A DNA stretch of 64,000 nt from Nocardia speluncae NBRC 108251 (GTDB lineage: Bacteria > Actinomycetota > Actinomycetes > Mycobacteriales > Mycobacteriaceae). The notes under the pieces are model-generated. The model was given only the letters and a program-made list of their open reading frames with translations. It searched no databases and was not told the origin of the DNA. The stretch spans positions 1 through 64,000 of the forward strand of contig NZ_BDBZ01000024.1 of assembly GCF_001613245.1 (NCBI RefSeq), read 5' to 3'. Below are positions 17,546-27,950 of the stretch, piece by piece. A program made the position numbers and the translations under genes. Position 1 is the first letter of the stretch. The number at the start of each line of letters is the position of its first letter.

Positions 17546-18969
17546 GCGTTCTTCTCGTCGGGATCTCCCATCGCAGCGCACCTGTTGCGATGCTGGAGAA
17601 GGTGGCGATCACCGATGCCGATCGGCCCAAACTGATCGACCGAATGCTGAGTTCGGCCCATATCTCCGAAGCGATGATCGTATCGACCTGCAACCGGGTG
17701 GAGATCTACGCCATCGTCGACGCGTTCCACGGCGGCCTCGCCGATGTCGGTGAACTGCTGACGGCGCATTCCGGGCTGCCCATGCCCGAACTCACCCGCC
17801 ACGCCTACGTCCGTTACGGCGAGGCCGCCGCCGAACATCTCTTCGCGGTGGCCAGCGGGCTGGATTCCATGGTGGTCGGCGAACAACAGGTGCTCAGTCA
17901 GATCCGCAGCGCCTACACCACCGCCGACGCTCAGCAGGCCATCGGGCGCACCCTGCACGAGTTGTCGCAGCAGGCGCTGCGGGTGGGTAAGCGGGTGCAT
18001 TCGGAAACCGGCATCGACCGGGCCGGCGCCTCGGTGGTGTCGGTGGCATTGGACCGCGCGGCCACCATTCTCGGGCCGCTGGCCGGCCGGTCGGCGGCGG
18101 TGGTCGGCGCCGGAGCGATGGGCGGGCTGTCGGTGGCGCATCTGTCCCGCGCCGGAATCGACGAGATCCTGGTGGTCAACCGCACCATCGAGCGGGCCGA
18201 ACGCCTGGCCGCGACCGCCGAATCGCACGGTGTGAAAGCCCGTGCCTACGAACTGTCCCGGTTGCCCGAGGCGCTGGTAGCCGCCGATGTGGTGATCACC
18301 TGCACGGGTGCGGTGGGGTCGGTGGTGACTCTGGCCGACGCGCACAACGCGCTCTCGCATCCGGAACGCAGCACCGGCCGGCCGCTGGTCTTCTGCGATC
18401 TCGGGCTACCTCGCGATGTCGATCACGCGGTGGCCGGGCTGCCCGGTGTCACCGTGATCGATATCGAAACCCTTCAGCGCGACCCGGCCGCGGGCGCGGC
18501 GGCCGACGATACGGCCGCGGCCCGGACCATCGTCGCCGACGAACTCGCCAAATACCTGGCCGGGCAGCGGATGGCCGAGGTCACCCCCACCGTTGCTGCG
18601 CTGCGGCAGCGGGCCGCGGAAGTGGTCGAGGCCGAACTGCTCCGGTTGGATTCCCGCCTGCCCGGCCTTGCCGATCCGGACCGCGACGAAGTTGCCCGTA
18701 CGGTGCGCCGGGTGGTGGACAAACTGCTGCACGCGCCGACAGTGCGGGTCAAGCAGCTGGCCACCACACCGGGCGGCGACAGCTATGCCGAGGCCCTGCG
18801 CGAGCTGTTCGAACTGAAGCCGGGAGCGGCCCAGGCCGTGGCAACGCCCATGGAGATCAGCCGTCCCGAACACAACGGCGCCGGCTGGATGGGTCTGGAC
18901 GGCGATGTCGCCCTGGCCGACGATTTCACCCCCGGCAGCCACGACGACGAACAGGAGCGGTCGACATGA
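17542..18969 (+). CDS. hemA: Glutamyl-tRNA reductase
   Basis: First committed enzyme of C5-pathway haem synthesis, reducing Glu-tRNA(Glu) with NADPH to glutamate-1-semialdehyde; 475 aa. The N-terminal catalytic domain has G-I-S-H-R-S-A-P and the nucleophile Cys50 in [19 protein letters not shown] follows, then the NADPH domain [10 protein letters not shown] and the C-terminal dimerisation helices. A 40-residue acidic extension is at the end. ATGA overlaps link it to rex and to hemC. Confidence 0.97.
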   Translation: MSVLLVGISHRSAPVAMLEKVAITDADRPKLIDRMLSSAHISEAMIVSTCNRVEIYAIVDAFHGGLADVGELLTAHSGLPMPELTRHAYVRYGEAAAEHLFAVASGLDSMVVGEQQVLSQIRSAYTTADAQQAIGRTLHELSQQALRVGKRVHSETGIDRAGASVVSVALDRAATILGPLAGRSAAVVGAGAMGGLSVAHLSRAGIDEILVVNRTIERAERLAATAESHGVKARAYELSRLPEALVAADVVITCTGAVGSVVTLADAHNALSHPERSTGRPLVFCDLGLPRDVDHAVAGLPGVTVIDIETLQRDPAAGAAADDTAAARTIVADELAKYLAGQRMAEVTPTVAALRQRAAEVVEAELLRLDSRLPGLADPDRDEVARTVRRVVDKLLHAPTVRVKQLATTPGGDSYAEALRELFELKPGAAQAVATPMEISRPEHNGAGWMGLDGDVALADDFTPGSHDDEQERST

Positions 18970-20102
18970 CAGTCCTGCACGGGGAGGGTGCCCCGGCCGC
19001 GGGCCCCGGCTCCGGTGGCCGGCCGGCGTGGCGGATCGGTACCCGCGCCAGCCTGCTTGCCCGCACCCAGGCCGGCGATGTGCGCGACGCACTCGTTGCG
19101 GCCGGGCAGCCGGCGGAGCTGGTGCTGATCGAAACGCCGGGTGATTTATCCACCGGGCCGGTCGAAGAGATCGGCGTCGGGGTTTTCACCAGCGCGCTGC
19201 GTGCCGAACTGGCCGCCGGAAAAATCGATATCGCGGTCCATTCGTACAAGGATCTGCCCACTGCCGCCGATGAGCGTTTCGTACTCGCCGCGGTGCCGCC
19301 CCGCCAGGACCCGCGTGACGCGCTGGTCGCCCGGGACGGCATGGTGCTCGGGGAACTTCCGCCGGGCGCGGTGGTCGGGACCTCCGCGCCGCGCCGGATC
19401 GCGCAACTGCGCGCCCTGGGGCTCGGCTTGGATATCCAGCCGTTGCGCGGCAATCTGGACACCCGGCTGGGCAAGGTCGCCGGAGGTGAGCTGGATGCGG
19501 TGGTTGTGGCCCGCGCCGGGCTCGCCCGGATCGGCCGGCTCGACGCTGTCACCGAAGCCTTGGAACCCGTGCAGATGCTGCCCGCGCCCGCTCAGGGCGC
19601 GCTGGCCGTCGAATGCCGGGCCGGGGATACCGAACTGATCGAGCTGCTGGCCGCGCTCGACGATCACAGCAGCAGAACCGCTGTGACCGCCGAACGTGCC
19701 CTGCTCGCCGAACTCGAGGCGGGCTGTACGACGCCCGTCGGAGCGATCGCCGAAATCGTCGAATCGTTGGATGACGACGGACGCATCGTCGAGGAACTGT
19801 CACTGCGCGGCGGTGCCGCCGCGGTCGACGGTTCCGATGTGATAAGGGCCTCGACGGTGGGAGCACCGGCGCAGGCCGCGGAACTCGGCCGCGCATTGGC
19901 GCGCGAACTGCTGGAGCTGGGTGCACGCGAGCTACTCGCCGCCGAACCCGGCACCGCGGATTCACCCGCCGCGCCGGCCGGGAGTAACACCACCCCGGTG
20001 GGAACGAGCACCGCCGCAGCGAAACCAGGCGGCACCGCCGCAGCGGGAACGAGCACCGCCACGGACTTCACCGAACCCAGTCCAATGGAGAACAACCGAT
20101 GA
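18966..20102 (+). CDS. hemC: Porphobilinogen deaminase (hydroxymethylbilane synthase)
   Basis: Polymerises four porphobilinogens to hydroxymethylbilane; 378 aa. Core signatures include [18 protein letters not shown], and Cys254 in [10 protein letters not shown], the attachment site of the dipyrromethane cofactor. After about residue 325 there is a tail of roughly 50 residues rich in Ala, Gly, Thr and Pro made of repeated short units, absent from typical (about 310-aa) enzymes. ATGA overlap at both ends places it between hemA and hemD. Confidence 0.96.
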   Translation: MTVLHGEGAPAAGPGSGGRPAWRIGTRASLLARTQAGDVRDALVAAGQPAELVLIETPGDLSTGPVEEIGVGVFTSALRAELAAGKIDIAVHSYKDLPTAADERFVLAAVPPRQDPRDALVARDGMVLGELPPGAVVGTSAPRRIAQLRALGLGLDIQPLRGNLDTRLGKVAGGELDAVVVARAGLARIGRLDAVTEALEPVQMLPAPAQGALAVECRAGDTELIELLAALDDHSSRTAVTAERALLAELEAGCTTPVGAIAEIVESLDDDGRIVEELSLRGGAAAVDGSDVIRASTVGAPAQAAELGRALARELLELGARELLAAEPGTADSPAAPAGSNTTPVGTSTAAAKPGGTAAAGTSTATDFTEPSPMENNR

Positions 20103-21661
20103 GTCGAGCCAGCAAGAAGCATCCGGGGCGGATCCTGTTCGTAGGGTCGGGCCCGGGGGACCCGGCATTGCTGACCACCCGATCCCGCGAAGTGCTGTGC
20201 CGGGCCACCCTTGCGTTCACCGATCCCGATGTGGACGCCGGAGTACTCGCCCTGATCGGCACCGAGGTGGAAGCCGACGCCGAGGGGCAGCGCCCCGTGG
20301 ACGTGCGGCCCGCCCTCGGCGACCCTGCCGAGGTCGCCAAAACCTTGATCGCCGAGGCGAAGGCCGGCCACGATGTGGTGCGGGTGGTCTCCGGTGATCC
20401 GCTGACCACCGATGCGGTGATCGCCGAGGTCACCACGGTCACCAGGTCACATATCGTTTTCGAAGTACTACCCGGTCTACCGTCCGCTTCGGCGGTGCCC
20501 AGTTACGCGGGTATCGCACTCGGCTCCGGGCATACCGAGGCCGATGTGCGCGGTGAGGTGGATTGGCCGGCGCTGGCCGCTGCCCCCGGCCCGCTGGTAC
20601 TGCACGCGACCTCCGGCCATCTGGCCGAGACCGCGAGCGCCCTGGTGGAGCACGGTATGGCACCGCAGACCCCGGTAGCGGTGACCGTCCGCGGCACCAC
20701 CCGCCAGCAGCGCACCATCGAGGCGACCCTGGCCACGCTGAACAGCACCGCCTCCGAACTGGTCGGTCCGCTGGTCGTCACCATCGGCAAGGCGGTCGCG
20801 CAGCGGTCGAAGATGTCGTGGTGGGAATCGCGGGCGCTCTACGGCTGGACGGTCCTGGTGCCGCGCACCAAGGACCAAGCCGGGGAGATGAGTGAACGGC
20901 TGGTGACCCACGGCGCCATCCCGAAGGAAGTTCCCACGATCGCCGTCGAACCGCCGCGCAGCCCCGCGCAGATGGAACGCGCGGTCAAGGGGCTGGTGGA
21001 CGGCCGATATCAGTGGGTGGTTTTCACCTCCACCAACGCGGTGCGCGCGGTCTGGGAGAAGTTCGCCGAATTCGGGTTGGACGCGCGGGCGTTCTCCGGT
21101 GTGAAGATCGCCTGTGTGGGTGAGGCCACCGCCGACAAGGTGCGTTCCTTCGGTATCAATCCGGAGATGCTGCCCAGCGGAGAGCAGTCCTCGCTCGGCA
21201 TGCTCGCCGATTTCCCGCCCTATGACGATGTGTTCGATCCGGTGAACCGCGTGCTGTTGCCGCGCGCCGATATCGCGACCGAAACCCTCGCGGAGGGTCT
21301 GCGTGAACGCGGCTGGGAGATCGACGATGTGACGGCTTACCGCACGGTGCGCGCTTCTCCGCCGCCTGCGGAGACCCGCGAGATGATCAAGACCGGTGGT
21401 TTCGACGCGGTCCTGTTCACCTCGAGCTCCACGGTCCGGAACCTGGTGGGTATCGCCGGTAAACCGCACGCCCGGACGATCGTGGCCTGCATCGGCCCGA
21501 AAACTGCGGAAACCGCGGTCGAATTCGGCCTGCGCGTCGACGTGCAGCCGGAGGTTGCCCAGGTGGGCCCGCTGGTGGAAGCTCTCGCCGAACACGCCGC
21601 CCGCCTCCGTGCCGAGGGTCTGTTGCCGCCCCCGCGCAAGAAGAGCCGCCGCAGCAGGTGA
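20099..21661 (+). CDS. hemD: Uroporphyrinogen-III methyltransferase-like/uroporphyrinogen-III synthase fusion
   Basis: Two-domain protein of 520 aa. Residues about 10-245 resemble SUMT/CysG methyltransferases ([13 protein letters not shown] and V-V-R-V-V-S-G-D-P), and about 265-505 form uroporphyrinogen-III synthase ([30 protein letters not shown]). This fusion is the usual hemD of actinobacteria. The synthase closes the tetrapyrrole with ring D inversion. The methyltransferase half may be active in sirohaem or cobalamin precursor synthesis, or structural; the sirohaem needed by a nitrite or sulfite reductase would fit. The C-terminus is very basic (K-K-S-R-R-S-R). Confidence 0.95.
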   Translation: MSRASKKHPGRILFVGSGPGDPALLTTRSREVLCRATLAFTDPDVDAGVLALIGTEVEADAEGQRPVDVRPALGDPAEVAKTLIAEAKAGHDVVRVVSGDPLTTDAVIAEVTTVTRSHIVFEVLPGLPSASAVPSYAGIALGSGHTEADVRGEVDWPALAAAPGPLVLHATSGHLAETASALVEHGMAPQTPVAVTVRGTTRQQRTIEATLATLNSTASELVGPLVVTIGKAVAQRSKMSWWESRALYGWTVLVPRTKDQAGEMSERLVTHGAIPKEVPTIAVEPPRSPAQMERAVKGLVDGRYQWVVFTSTNAVRAVWEKFAEFGLDARAFSGVKIACVGEATADKVRSFGINPEMLPSGEQSSLGMLADFPPYDDVFDPVNRVLLPRADIATETLAEGLRERGWEIDDVTAYRTVRASPPPAETREMIKTGGFDAVLFTSSSTVRNLVGIAGKPHARTIVACIGPKTAETAVEFGLRVDVQPEVAQVGPLVEALAEHAARLRAEGLLPPPRKKSRRSR

Positions 21662-21732
21662 TCGGCCTCGGCGGTGCGCGGGGACCCGGGGGCCGAAACC
21701 TGCGCGCGACAGCGCGCAAATAGACTCGGCCC

Positions 21733-22716
21733 ATGAGCGGAATCGAGCGCCCGCGGCGGTTGCGGCGCACCCCCGCGCTGCGGCGGCTGGTGGCCGAGAC
21801 AAGTGTGGAGCCACGGCATCTCGTATTGCCGATGTTCATCGCGGACGGGCTGTCCGAACCGCGGGAAATCGGTTCGATGCCAGGCGTCTTCCAGCATTCG
21901 CCGGATTCGCTGCGCAAGGCGGCGGTGGAAGCTGTGGAGGCCGGGGTCGGCGGGTTGATGTTGTTCGGGGTCCCCAAACCCGAGGACAAAGATCCGGAGG
22001 GTAGTCAGGCGGCCGCGCCGGAGGGCATCCTCAACCGAGGGTTGCGGGCGCTTTCTGCCGAGGTGGGTGACGCGACCGTGGTGATGGCCGATACCTGTCT
22101 GGACGAATTCACCGATCACGGGCATTGCGGTGTGCTCGACGCGTCGGGCGCGGTCGACAACGATGCCACCCTGCTGCGCTATGTGGAGATGGCGTTGGCG
22201 CAGGCCGAGGCCGGGGCCGATCTGCTCGGGACAAGCGGGATGATGGACGGGCAGGTCGGCGCGATCCGGGAGGCGCTGGACGACTCCGGGCGCACCGATA
22301 CCGCGATTCTGGCGTATGCGGCGAAATATGCGTCGGCGTTCTACGGGCCGTTCCGCGAAGCGGTGGCCTCCTCGTTGCAAGGCGACCGGCGCACCTACCA
22401 GCAGGACGCCGCGAATCGGCGCGAATCCATCCACGAGCTGGAACTGGATCTGGAACAGGGCGCGGATATCGTCATGGTGAAACCGGCCATGGCCTATCTG
22501 GATATCCTGCGTGATGTGGCGGACCGTTCGCCTGTGCCTGTCGCGGCTTACCAGATCTCCGGCGAGTATTCGATGATCACGGCGGCCGCCGAACGCGGCT
22601 GGATCGATCGCCGGGCCGCGATACTCGAATCGCTGACCGGTATCCGCCGCGCCGGTGCGGATATCGTGCTCACCTATTGGGCGACCGAGGCGGCGCGTTG
22701 GCTGTGTCGGTCGTGA
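21733..22716 (+). CDS. hemB: Delta-aminolevulinic acid dehydratase (porphobilinogen synthase)
   Basis: Condenses two aminolevulinates into porphobilinogen; 327 aa TIM barrel. Both active-site lysines are visible, in [12 protein letters not shown] and [11 protein letters not shown]. The metal-site stretch reads [14 protein letters not shown]; the middle Cys of the zinc-type Cys triad is Asp, so a Mg-dependent enzyme is more likely. There are 71 bases between hemD and hemB, so it may have its own promoter while still in the same operon. Confidence 0.96.
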   Translation: MSGIERPRRLRRTPALRRLVAETSVEPRHLVLPMFIADGLSEPREIGSMPGVFQHSPDSLRKAAVEAVEAGVGGLMLFGVPKPEDKDPEGSQAAAPEGILNRGLRALSAEVGDATVVMADTCLDEFTDHGHCGVLDASGAVDNDATLLRYVEMALAQAEAGADLLGTSGMMDGQVGAIREALDDSGRTDTAILAYAAKYASAFYGPFREAVASSLQGDRRTYQQDAANRRESIHELELDLEQGADIVMVKPAMAYLDILRDVADRSPVPVAAYQISGEYSMITAAAERGWIDRRAAILESLTGIRRAGADIVLTYWATEAARWLCRS

Positions 22717-23213
22717 ATCCGCCCGCGGATGTCGTCACCGCGCGGCAATTATGGTGGGGCGTAATCGGTTTGGGCCTCGTTCAGCTTTTCGTTTCGCTGG
22801 CCGATACGTTGCTGAATCGCGAGCGGTTCACTGCCGAGTTCCGGGAACGGATGCAGACGGCGGATCAGCAATTCGCGCCGGCGACGATCGATCTGCTCGT
22901 CACGGTGGGTGCGGTGCTCGGCGTGGTGTTCGGAGCGCTGATTGCCGCGCTGGGGGTACTGGTCGCCCATCAGCTCGGCAAGGGCAAGTTGTGGGCGCGG
23001 ACGCTGCTGACCTTCGTCGGGATCTGGCTGGTGATCATGGGCGTTGCCGCTCTGTTCTCCATCGGTGTGGTGGAGAGTGCCGGTCAGGTGCTGTCCGGGG
23101 CAGTGTCCATCCTGCAGGCTGTCCTGGCGGGCGGCGCGATCTACCTGTGTCAGCGGCCGGAGGCCGCGAAATGGTTCATACCGCCCGGTCCGGGTGCGCC
23201 CGGAAGATCGTGA
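22713..23213 (+). CDS. Four-helix membrane protein, unknown function (Rv0513-like position)
   Basis: About 166 aa with four predicted membrane helices (around residues 10-30, 58-80, 92-112 and 120-142). GTG 22713 overlaps the hemB stop (GTGA), matching the coupling seen elsewhere in this operon; starts a few codons upstream (GTG 22704, TTG 22698) are also possible. A membrane protein follows hemB in mycobacteria as well. No catalytic motif is visible. It may sit in the membrane with haem-biosynthesis or respiratory proteins, but that is only context. Confidence 0.7.
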   Translation: MNPPADVVTARQLWWGVIGLGLVQLFVSLADTLLNRERFTAEFRERMQTADQQFAPATIDLLVTVGAVLGVVFGALIAALGVLVAHQLGKGKLWARTLLTFVGIWLVIMGVAALFSIGVVESAGQVLSGAVSILQAVLAGGAIYLCQRPEAAKWFIPPGPGAPGRS

Positions 23214-23416
23214 AATCTCTGAACCAGCCCCCTGATCAGCAGGTTGATACCGGCTTCGGGTAGGCGGTGCATTCAGATAACGAACGTCGAGTTTGTTACC
23301 GGTATTCCGGCATGTATGGTGAGGGCTGTCACAGACGACATGCGAACCGGTGGTCACGGGTACCCGTCCAGTAGGACGAAATCCCGGGACCGATTTCCCG
23401 GGGATCGGAGGCAACG

Positions 23417-23536
23417 ATGCGAGTGGTGATCCAGCAGCCGCAGAGTATTCGGCGGGATATGCTCGTCCTGACTCTTCTGATCCTGTTCGGTGTTCTCACC
23501 GTCGCGGTGCTGCTGATTCCCAGTATCGTCGGCTGA
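23417..23536 (+). CDS. 39-residue single-helix membrane peptide
   Basis: An ATG at 23417 is preceded by GGAGG (23407-23411) at 5 bases, an excellent ribosome-binding site. The product has a polar N-terminus (M-R-V-V-I-Q-Q-P-Q-S-I-R-R-D), one hydrophobic helix (M-L-V-L-T-L-L-I-L-F-G-V-L-T-V-A-V-L-L-I) and ends P-S-I-V-G. Charge pattern suggests the N-terminus faces the cytoplasm. It lies 33 bases before the next membrane protein gene. No family recognised; the clear start signal and helix make it likely real. Confidence 0.65.
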   Translation: MRVVIQQPQSIRRDMLVLTLLILFGVLTVAVLLIPSIVG

Positions 23537-23569
23537 TTCGAGTGTTCCCGGTTTCCGGTTCGCGCCCGT

Positions 23570-24079
23570 ATGTCTGAACGATCCGGCACCACGGCCGATA
23601 CCGGAGAGCTGCTCTTCACCGAGCCGGGAGCCCGATGGCGTGCGGTGGCATACGGTCCACTGATCTGCGCACTCCTGCTGGCCGCCGAAATTGCCGCAGG
23701 TGTTACTCCCCATTGGTTCGCATTACTGTTCTGTGCCGCGCTGATCACCGCGTTCGCGGTTCTACAGGTTTATGCGGCCCGCACGCACGTGAGCGTGGAA
23801 GTGACAGACGGTTTCCTGCGCAACGGCGCGGAGACGACCCCGATCGGGTCCATCGCCGCGGTACTGCCGGCGGACTCGGATGATCCCTGGGAGGGCGGCC
23901 GGGCGCTGGGCGAACTGACCGGTGTGCCGCGTCGGCGCACCGCCGTCGGCCTGCGGCGCAGCGACGGCGAATTGGTCCGCACCTGGGCGAAGGACCACCG
24001 GGCCCTACGTGCCGCGCTGACCGAGGCGATCGCCCGGTCCGGTGCCGGTTCGGAAGGCGACACAGCCCGCGACGATTGA
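23570..24079 (+). CDS. Two-helix membrane protein, unknown function
   Basis: 169 aa. Two adjacent hydrophobic segments (about 27-45 and 49-68) form a hairpin, followed by a soluble C-terminal domain of about 95 residues rich in Arg, Ala and Asp (E-V-T-D-G-F-L-R-N-G then G-V-P-R-R-R-T-A-V-G-L-R). The arrangement resembles small PH-like membrane proteins (DUF3093-like) common in actinobacteria; the assignment is tentative. Probably expressed with the 39-residue peptide just upstream. Confidence 0.6.
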   Translation: MSERSGTTADTGELLFTEPGARWRAVAYGPLICALLLAAEIAAGVTPHWFALLFCAALITAFAVLQVYAARTHVSVEVTDGFLRNGAETTPIGSIAAVLPADSDDPWEGGRALGELTGVPRRRTAVGLRRSDGELVRTWAKDHRALRAALTEAIARSGAGSEGDTARDD

Positions 24080-24227
24080 TTATCGGATCGCGCACGGGCA
24101 GCATCTGTTGTCATGGCCGGGGCGGTATCGCGAAATGCCCGCCCGCCGGCCGGTCGGCATACTCCGGATGCGGGGGAGTCGTAAAGGATCGAGAAGTCGC
24201 GACAGGCAGCAGTAGATGAGGAGACCC

Positions 24228-24497
24228 GTGAACCGTTCGCATGTCGTACCGGCTGTCGATCTCGCGGTGGCGGTTCTCGCGATCGGGTTGGCCGCACTGT
24301 GCTGGGCGCGGGGCCTGCAGACCACCGATCTCCCTGCCACAGGCGACTACCCGGCCTACACCGCGACCCGATACGTCGCGCCGTGGCTTTTCCTCGCGGG
24401 GGTGCTGGTGACCGGCGCCGGATTGGCCGTCATCGACGCGGTCGCCCGGCTTCTGCGCCCTGCGCGGGCTCGAGCGGACCGGATCGGTCCCCGCTAG
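24228..24497 (+). CDS. Small two-helix membrane protein
   Basis: 89 aa with two membrane helices (about 6-28 and 48-72) and a basic C-terminus. GTG 24228 follows GAGGAGA; an ATG at 24216 lies in the same frame but would overlap that ribosome-binding site. Its last bases overlap the stop of the convergent gene at 24494. Function unknown. Confidence 0.6.
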   Translation: MNRSHVVPAVDLAVAVLAIGLAALCWARGLQTTDLPATGDYPAYTATRYVAPWLFLAGVLVTGAGLAVIDAVARLLRPARARADRIGPR

Positions 24498-24889
24498 TCC
24501 CACTGCTGGTAGATATCGAAAACGCGGCCGTGCGGGGCGCCCGGGACGTGCACGAACACGATCACCGAACCATCGTTGTCGACCGATTCCAGCATCACCT
24601 GCCGTAGCGAGGCGTGCACGCCGCCGTCTTCGTCGCGGTACAGGCGGGTCCCGCCGTGCAGACCTGCGCCGATCCGGGAAGCGGGCACGACCTGGTCGAC
24701 CAGCGCCGGTACCGGGCCGCCGGCCAGTGCCGCGGTTTCGGCCTGGTTGAGCCGGAGACCGGCGCGCGCGTTGTCGGGATCCACGACCGGTTCGGCTGCC
24801 GCGGCCGTTCCCGCGCCGAATCCGGTCGCCAGGACACCACACGCGACCGAGACTGCGGCCAGCGCCGAACCTCTGATGGCAATTCGCAA
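24494..24889 (-). CDS. Small secreted protein, unknown function
   Basis: 131 aa with a Sec signal peptide (M-R-I-A-I-R-G-S-A-L-A-A-V-S-V-A then A-A-A-A-E cleavage region). The mature part of about 98 residues has no cysteine and ends D-I-Y-Q-Q-W-D, with a beta-rich look (G-S-V-I-V-F-V-H-V-P). No family recognised. The 4-base tail overlap with the + strand gene and a promoter-sized gap on its 5' side suggest independent expression. Confidence 0.6.
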   Translation of the reverse strand: MRIAIRGSALAAVSVACGVLATGFGAGTAAAAEPVVDPDNARAGLRLNQAETAALAGGPVPALVDQVVPASRIGAGLHGGTRLYRDEDGGVHASLRQVMLESVDNDGSVIVFVHVPGAPHGRVFDIYQQWD

Positions 24890-25061
24890 AACGACCTCCC
24901 CGGCCGATGATTCACGGAGTTGTTACGACGGAACAGAACAGTACGCACTCCGGGCGAACCCCCGGTGTATTTGATGCGGCAAGTGTCGGGGCGGCGGTAT
25001 GGGTCACCTATGGCGCACCCTGTCGTCGACGCTGCGGGGGTGGGCTGCCAAACTGGAGGCC

Positions 25062-26471
25062 GTGAGTTCTCTGCGCGTGGCCGGTACGGCGGTGCCGGCC
25101 TCCAGTCAGCTTTTCCAGCGAGCCGAAGCGGTTGTCCCCGGTGGTGTCAATTCCCCGGTGCGGGCCTTCGGCTCGGTGGGTGGCACGCCGAGGTTCATCT
25201 CGTCCGCCAGCGGTTGCCGCCTGGTCGACGCCGACGGGAACGAGTATGTGGACCTGGTGTGCTCCTGGGGGCCGATGATTCTCGGGCATGCGCATCCCGC
25301 GGTGGTCGAGGCGGTGCGCGCGGTCGCGGGCAACGGGTTGTCGTTCGGTGCGCCGACGGCCGGCGAAGTGGAACTCGCCGAACTCATCGTGGAACGAGTC
25401 GCTCCGGTGCAGAAGGTGCGCCTGGTGAATTCCGGTACCGAGGCGACCATGAGCGCGGTGCGCCTGGCTCGCGGCTACACCGGCCGGGCCAAGATCATCA
25501 AGTTCGCCGGGTGTTATCACGGCCATGTCGACGCGCTGCTGGCGGACGCGGGATCCGGGGTCGCGACATTCGGGCTGCCGACTTCGCCCGGCGTCACCGG
25601 TGCCCAGGCCGCGGATACCATCGTGCTGCCCTACAACGATCTGGATGCCGTGCGCACGGCCTTCGAACAGTATCCCGGTGAGATCGCCGCCGTGATCACC
25701 GAGGCCGCCGCGGGAAATATGGGTGCGGTGGCGCCGCTGCCCGATTTCAACCCCGGACTGCGCAGGCTCACCGCCGACAACGGTGCGCTGCTCATCATGG
25801 ACGAGGTGATGACAGGGTTCCGGGTGAGCAGTGCGGGCTGGTACGGAATCGAATCCGTGGCCGCGGATCTCTACACCTACGGGAAGGTGATGAGTGGCGG
25901 GCTGCCCGCCGCCGCGTTCGGCGGCCGGGCCGAGGTGATGGACCGGCTTGCCCCGCTCGGCCCGGTGTACCAGGCCGGCACCCTGTCCGGGAATCCGGTG
26001 GCGGTGGCCGCCGGGCTGGCCACGCTGCACGCCGCCGACGAGCAGGTGTACGCGGCCCTGGACCGCAACAGCGAACGGCTGGGCATTCTGCTGACCGAGG
26101 CCCTCACCGGCGCGGGGGTCGCGCATCAGGTGCAGTTCGCAGGCAATATGGTGAGCGTGTTCTTCGCCGAAACTCCGGTCCTCGACTATGCCGCCGCCAA
26201 AGCGAGCCAGACCTGGCGCTATCCGGCCTTCTTCCACGGGTTGCTGGACGGCGGAGTGTATGCCCCACCCAGCAACTTCGAGGCATGGTTCGTCTCCGCG
26301 GCCCTCGACGACGATGCCTTCGAGCGGATAGCCGCCGCGCTGCCCGCCGCCGCTGCCGCGGCCGCCGCTGCCACACCCGACCGCACGAGCGGGTCGCGCC
26401 CGGAGGCGGTAGCGGAGCGTAACCACGGAGGGCCCCCGCCCATGCACGATGGACAAGGAACATCAGCGTGA
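25062..26471 (+). CDS. hemL: Glutamate-1-semialdehyde 2,1-aminomutase
   Basis: PLP enzyme that converts glutamate-1-semialdehyde to 5-aminolevulinate, completing the C5 route; about 469 aa. Key residues are in [31 protein letters not shown] and the PLP lysine (about 275) in [13 protein letters not shown] 25062 with GGAGG at 25055-25059 is preferred to a start at 24999. The final 45 residues are an Ala run followed by sequence encoded by a repeat (see 26395). It overlaps the next gene by GTGA. Confidence 0.96.
   Translation: MSSLRVAGTAVPASSQLFQRAEAVVPGGVNSPVRAFGSVGGTPRFISSASGCRLVDADGNEYVDLVCSWGPMILGHAHPAVVEAVRAVAGNGLSFGAPTAGEVELAELIVERVAPVQKVRLVNSGTEATMSAVRLARGYTGRAKIIKFAGCYHGHVDALLADAGSGVATFGLPTSPGVTGAQAADTIVLPYNDLDAVRTAFEQYPGEIAAVITEAAAGNMGAVAPLPDFNPGLRRLTADNGALLIMDEVMTGFRVSSAGWYGIESVAADLYTYGKVMSGGLPAAAFGGRAEVMDRLAPLGPVYQAGTLSGNPVAVAAGLATLHAADEQVYAALDRNSERLGILLTEALTGAGVAHQVQFAGNMVSVFFAETPVLDYAAAKASQTWRYPAFFHGLLDGGVYAPPSNFEAWFVSAALDDDAFERIAAALPAAAAAAAAATPDRTSGSRPEAVAERNHGGPPPMHDGQGTSA
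26395..26460 (+). repeat. Short leader-type repeat, copy within the hemL 3' end
   Basis: This stretch closely matches 27241-27306; the core CGGTAGCGGAGCGT is identical in both. Here it is translated as the last residues of HemL, whereas the other copy is intergenic. Each copy ends just upstream of a start codon. Confidence 0.7.
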
Positions 26472-27238
26472 GCCGATCCGATTCCGAGCGCGTATCCGCC
26501 GGCTCCGCCGAAGCGGCGGATTCGCCCGACCGTATCGACTCCGTCACCTCCGCAGCCGGGAGCGGTATCGCCGCCGAACCGCCCACGTCCGGCTCCGACG
26601 ACGCCGAATCCGTGGAAACCATCGTGCACGTGCTGCGCCACGGTGAAGTGCACAATCCTCGGGGCATCCTGTACGGGCGGCTGCCGGGATTCGGGCTGTC
26701 GGTGACCGGGCGTGCCCAGGCCGGCGCAGTGGCGAGGTCTCTGGCCGATCACGATATCGCCCTGGTCATCGCGTCCCCGCTGCAGCGCGCGCAGGAGACC
26801 GCGGAACCGATCGCGGGTACGCACGGACTCTCCGTGCGTACCGACGAGAACCTCATCGAAGCCGGCAACACCTTCGAGGGGCTGCGGGTCTCGGTGGGCG
26901 ACGGCGCCTTGCGTAAACCCCGGCACTGGTGGAAGCTGCGCGATCCGTTCACTCCGTCGTGGGGCGAACCGTATCTGCAGATCGCGCACCGGATGCTCGC
27001 TGCGGCGAACAAGGCACGGGTGGAGTCGGCCGGCCGCGAAGCGGTGCTGGTTTCGCATCAACTCCCGGTGTGGACACTGCGCCGGTTCCTGCAGGGCCAG
27101 CGGCTCTGGCACGATCCGCGCAGCCGGCAGTGCGGTCTGGCGTCACTGACATCGCTGGTCTACCGGGGTGACACTCTGGTCGATATCGTCTACTCCGAAC
27201 CCGCCGGTGGTTCGGATCCGACAGTGCACGGCGCATGA
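26468..27238 (+). CDS. Histidine phosphatase (phosphoglycerate-mutase-like, Rv0525-like)
   Basis: 256 aa. The phosphatase domain begins near residue 50 with the catalytic V-L-R-H-G-E-V-H-N and continues [16 protein letters not shown], with the second His in L-V-S-H-Q-L-P-V-W. The first 45 residues are acidic and disordered. GTG 26468 overlaps the hemL stop (GTGA), supporting this start; GTG 26612 would give a form closer in length to the mycobacterial 202-aa protein. It sits between hemL and the cytochrome c maturation genes; substrate unknown. Confidence 0.85.
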   Translation: MSRSDSERVSAGSAEAADSPDRIDSVTSAAGSGIAAEPPTSGSDDAESVETIVHVLRHGEVHNPRGILYGRLPGFGLSVTGRAQAGAVARSLADHDIALVIASPLQRAQETAEPIAGTHGLSVRTDENLIEAGNTFEGLRVSVGDGALRKPRHWWKLRDPFTPSWGEPYLQIAHRMLAAANKARVESAGREAVLVSHQLPVWTLRRFLQGQRLWHDPRSRQCGLASLTSLVYRGDTLVDIVYSEPAGGSDPTVHGA

Positions 27239-27240
27239 GC

Positions 27241-27306
27241 GCGCCAGGCCCGGAGACGGTAGCGGAGCGTGGCCACGCAGGGCCCGCGCACCTGCGACAT
27301 GGACAC
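27241..27306 (+). repeat. Short leader-type repeat, intergenic copy upstream of tlpA-like gene
   Basis: Copy of the 26395-26460 sequence, occupying most of the gap between the histidine phosphatase and the thioredoxin-like gene and ending about 20 bases from the ATG. Confidence 0.7.
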
Positions 27307-27326
27307 AGCACGAGCGGATCCGGCGT

Positions 27327-27950
27327 ATGAACAAGGTTGCCTCGGCGCTCCGGGGCCGGCTGTTGCCGGCCCTCGCCGCGCTGGCGTGCCTCGCGCTGGT
27401 TCCGGCCTGCGCGACGGGGACCGACGCGGTCGCCACGGGCGGCGGCACGTTCGAATTCGTTTCACCTGGTGGGCAGACCGAAATCTTCTACGATCCGCCG
27501 TCTGCCCGCGGCACCATCGGCGACCTTTCGGGGCCGGAGCTGATGTCCGACGAGGACAAGAAGGTTTCGGTGAACGATTTCCCCGGACAGGTGGTCGTGA
27601 TCAATATCTGGGGGCAGTGGTGCGGCCCGTGCCGTGCCGAGGCGCCTGCGCTCGAACAGGTCTACGAGCAGACCAAGGATCTCGGGGTTGCTTTCCTCGG
27701 GATCAATGTCCGCGACAACCATCGGGACAAGGCTCGCGATTTCGTTACCGACAACAACATCGGTTATCCGTCGATCTACGACCCGCCGATGCGCACACTG
27801 CTGGCACTCGGTGGCATCCCGACCAGCGTCGTTCCCACCACAGTGGTGCTGGATCGGGACCATCGGGTAGCGGCAGTGTTCTTGCGCGCCCTAATTGCCG
27901 AAGATCTTATGCCGGTGGTGCAGCGCATCGCCGCGGAGGGAGCATCATGA
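27327..27950 (+). CDS. TlpA/ResA-type thioredoxin lipoprotein (Rv0526-like)
   Basis: Membrane-anchored thiol oxidoreductase of 207 aa, probably reducing apocytochrome c haem-binding cysteines outside the cell membrane. The signal peptide has a lipobox L-V-P-A-C with lipidated Cys28. The redox site is W-G-Q-W-C-G-P-C (Cys99, Cys102), and the cis-Pro is in G-G-I-P-T-S. ATG 27327 gives the proper signal peptide. It leads tlpA-(83 aa ORF)-ccdA-resB-ccsB, the System II cytochrome c maturation set, with ATGA coupling downstream. Confidence 0.93.
   Translation: MNKVASALRGRLLPALAALACLALVPACATGTDAVATGGGTFEFVSPGGQTEIFYDPPSARGTIGDLSGPELMSDEDKKVSVNDFPGQVVVINIWGQWCGPCRAEAPALEQVYEQTKDLGVAFLGINVRDNHRDKARDFVTDNNIGYPSIYDPPMRTLLALGGIPTSVVPTTVVLDRDHRVAAVFLRALIAEDLMPVVQRIAAEGAS

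Noticed and set aside
25008-26456. 482-codon reading frame opposite hemL
   Set aside because: Antisense of a certain gene, no homology-like motifs, typical GC-rich shadow.
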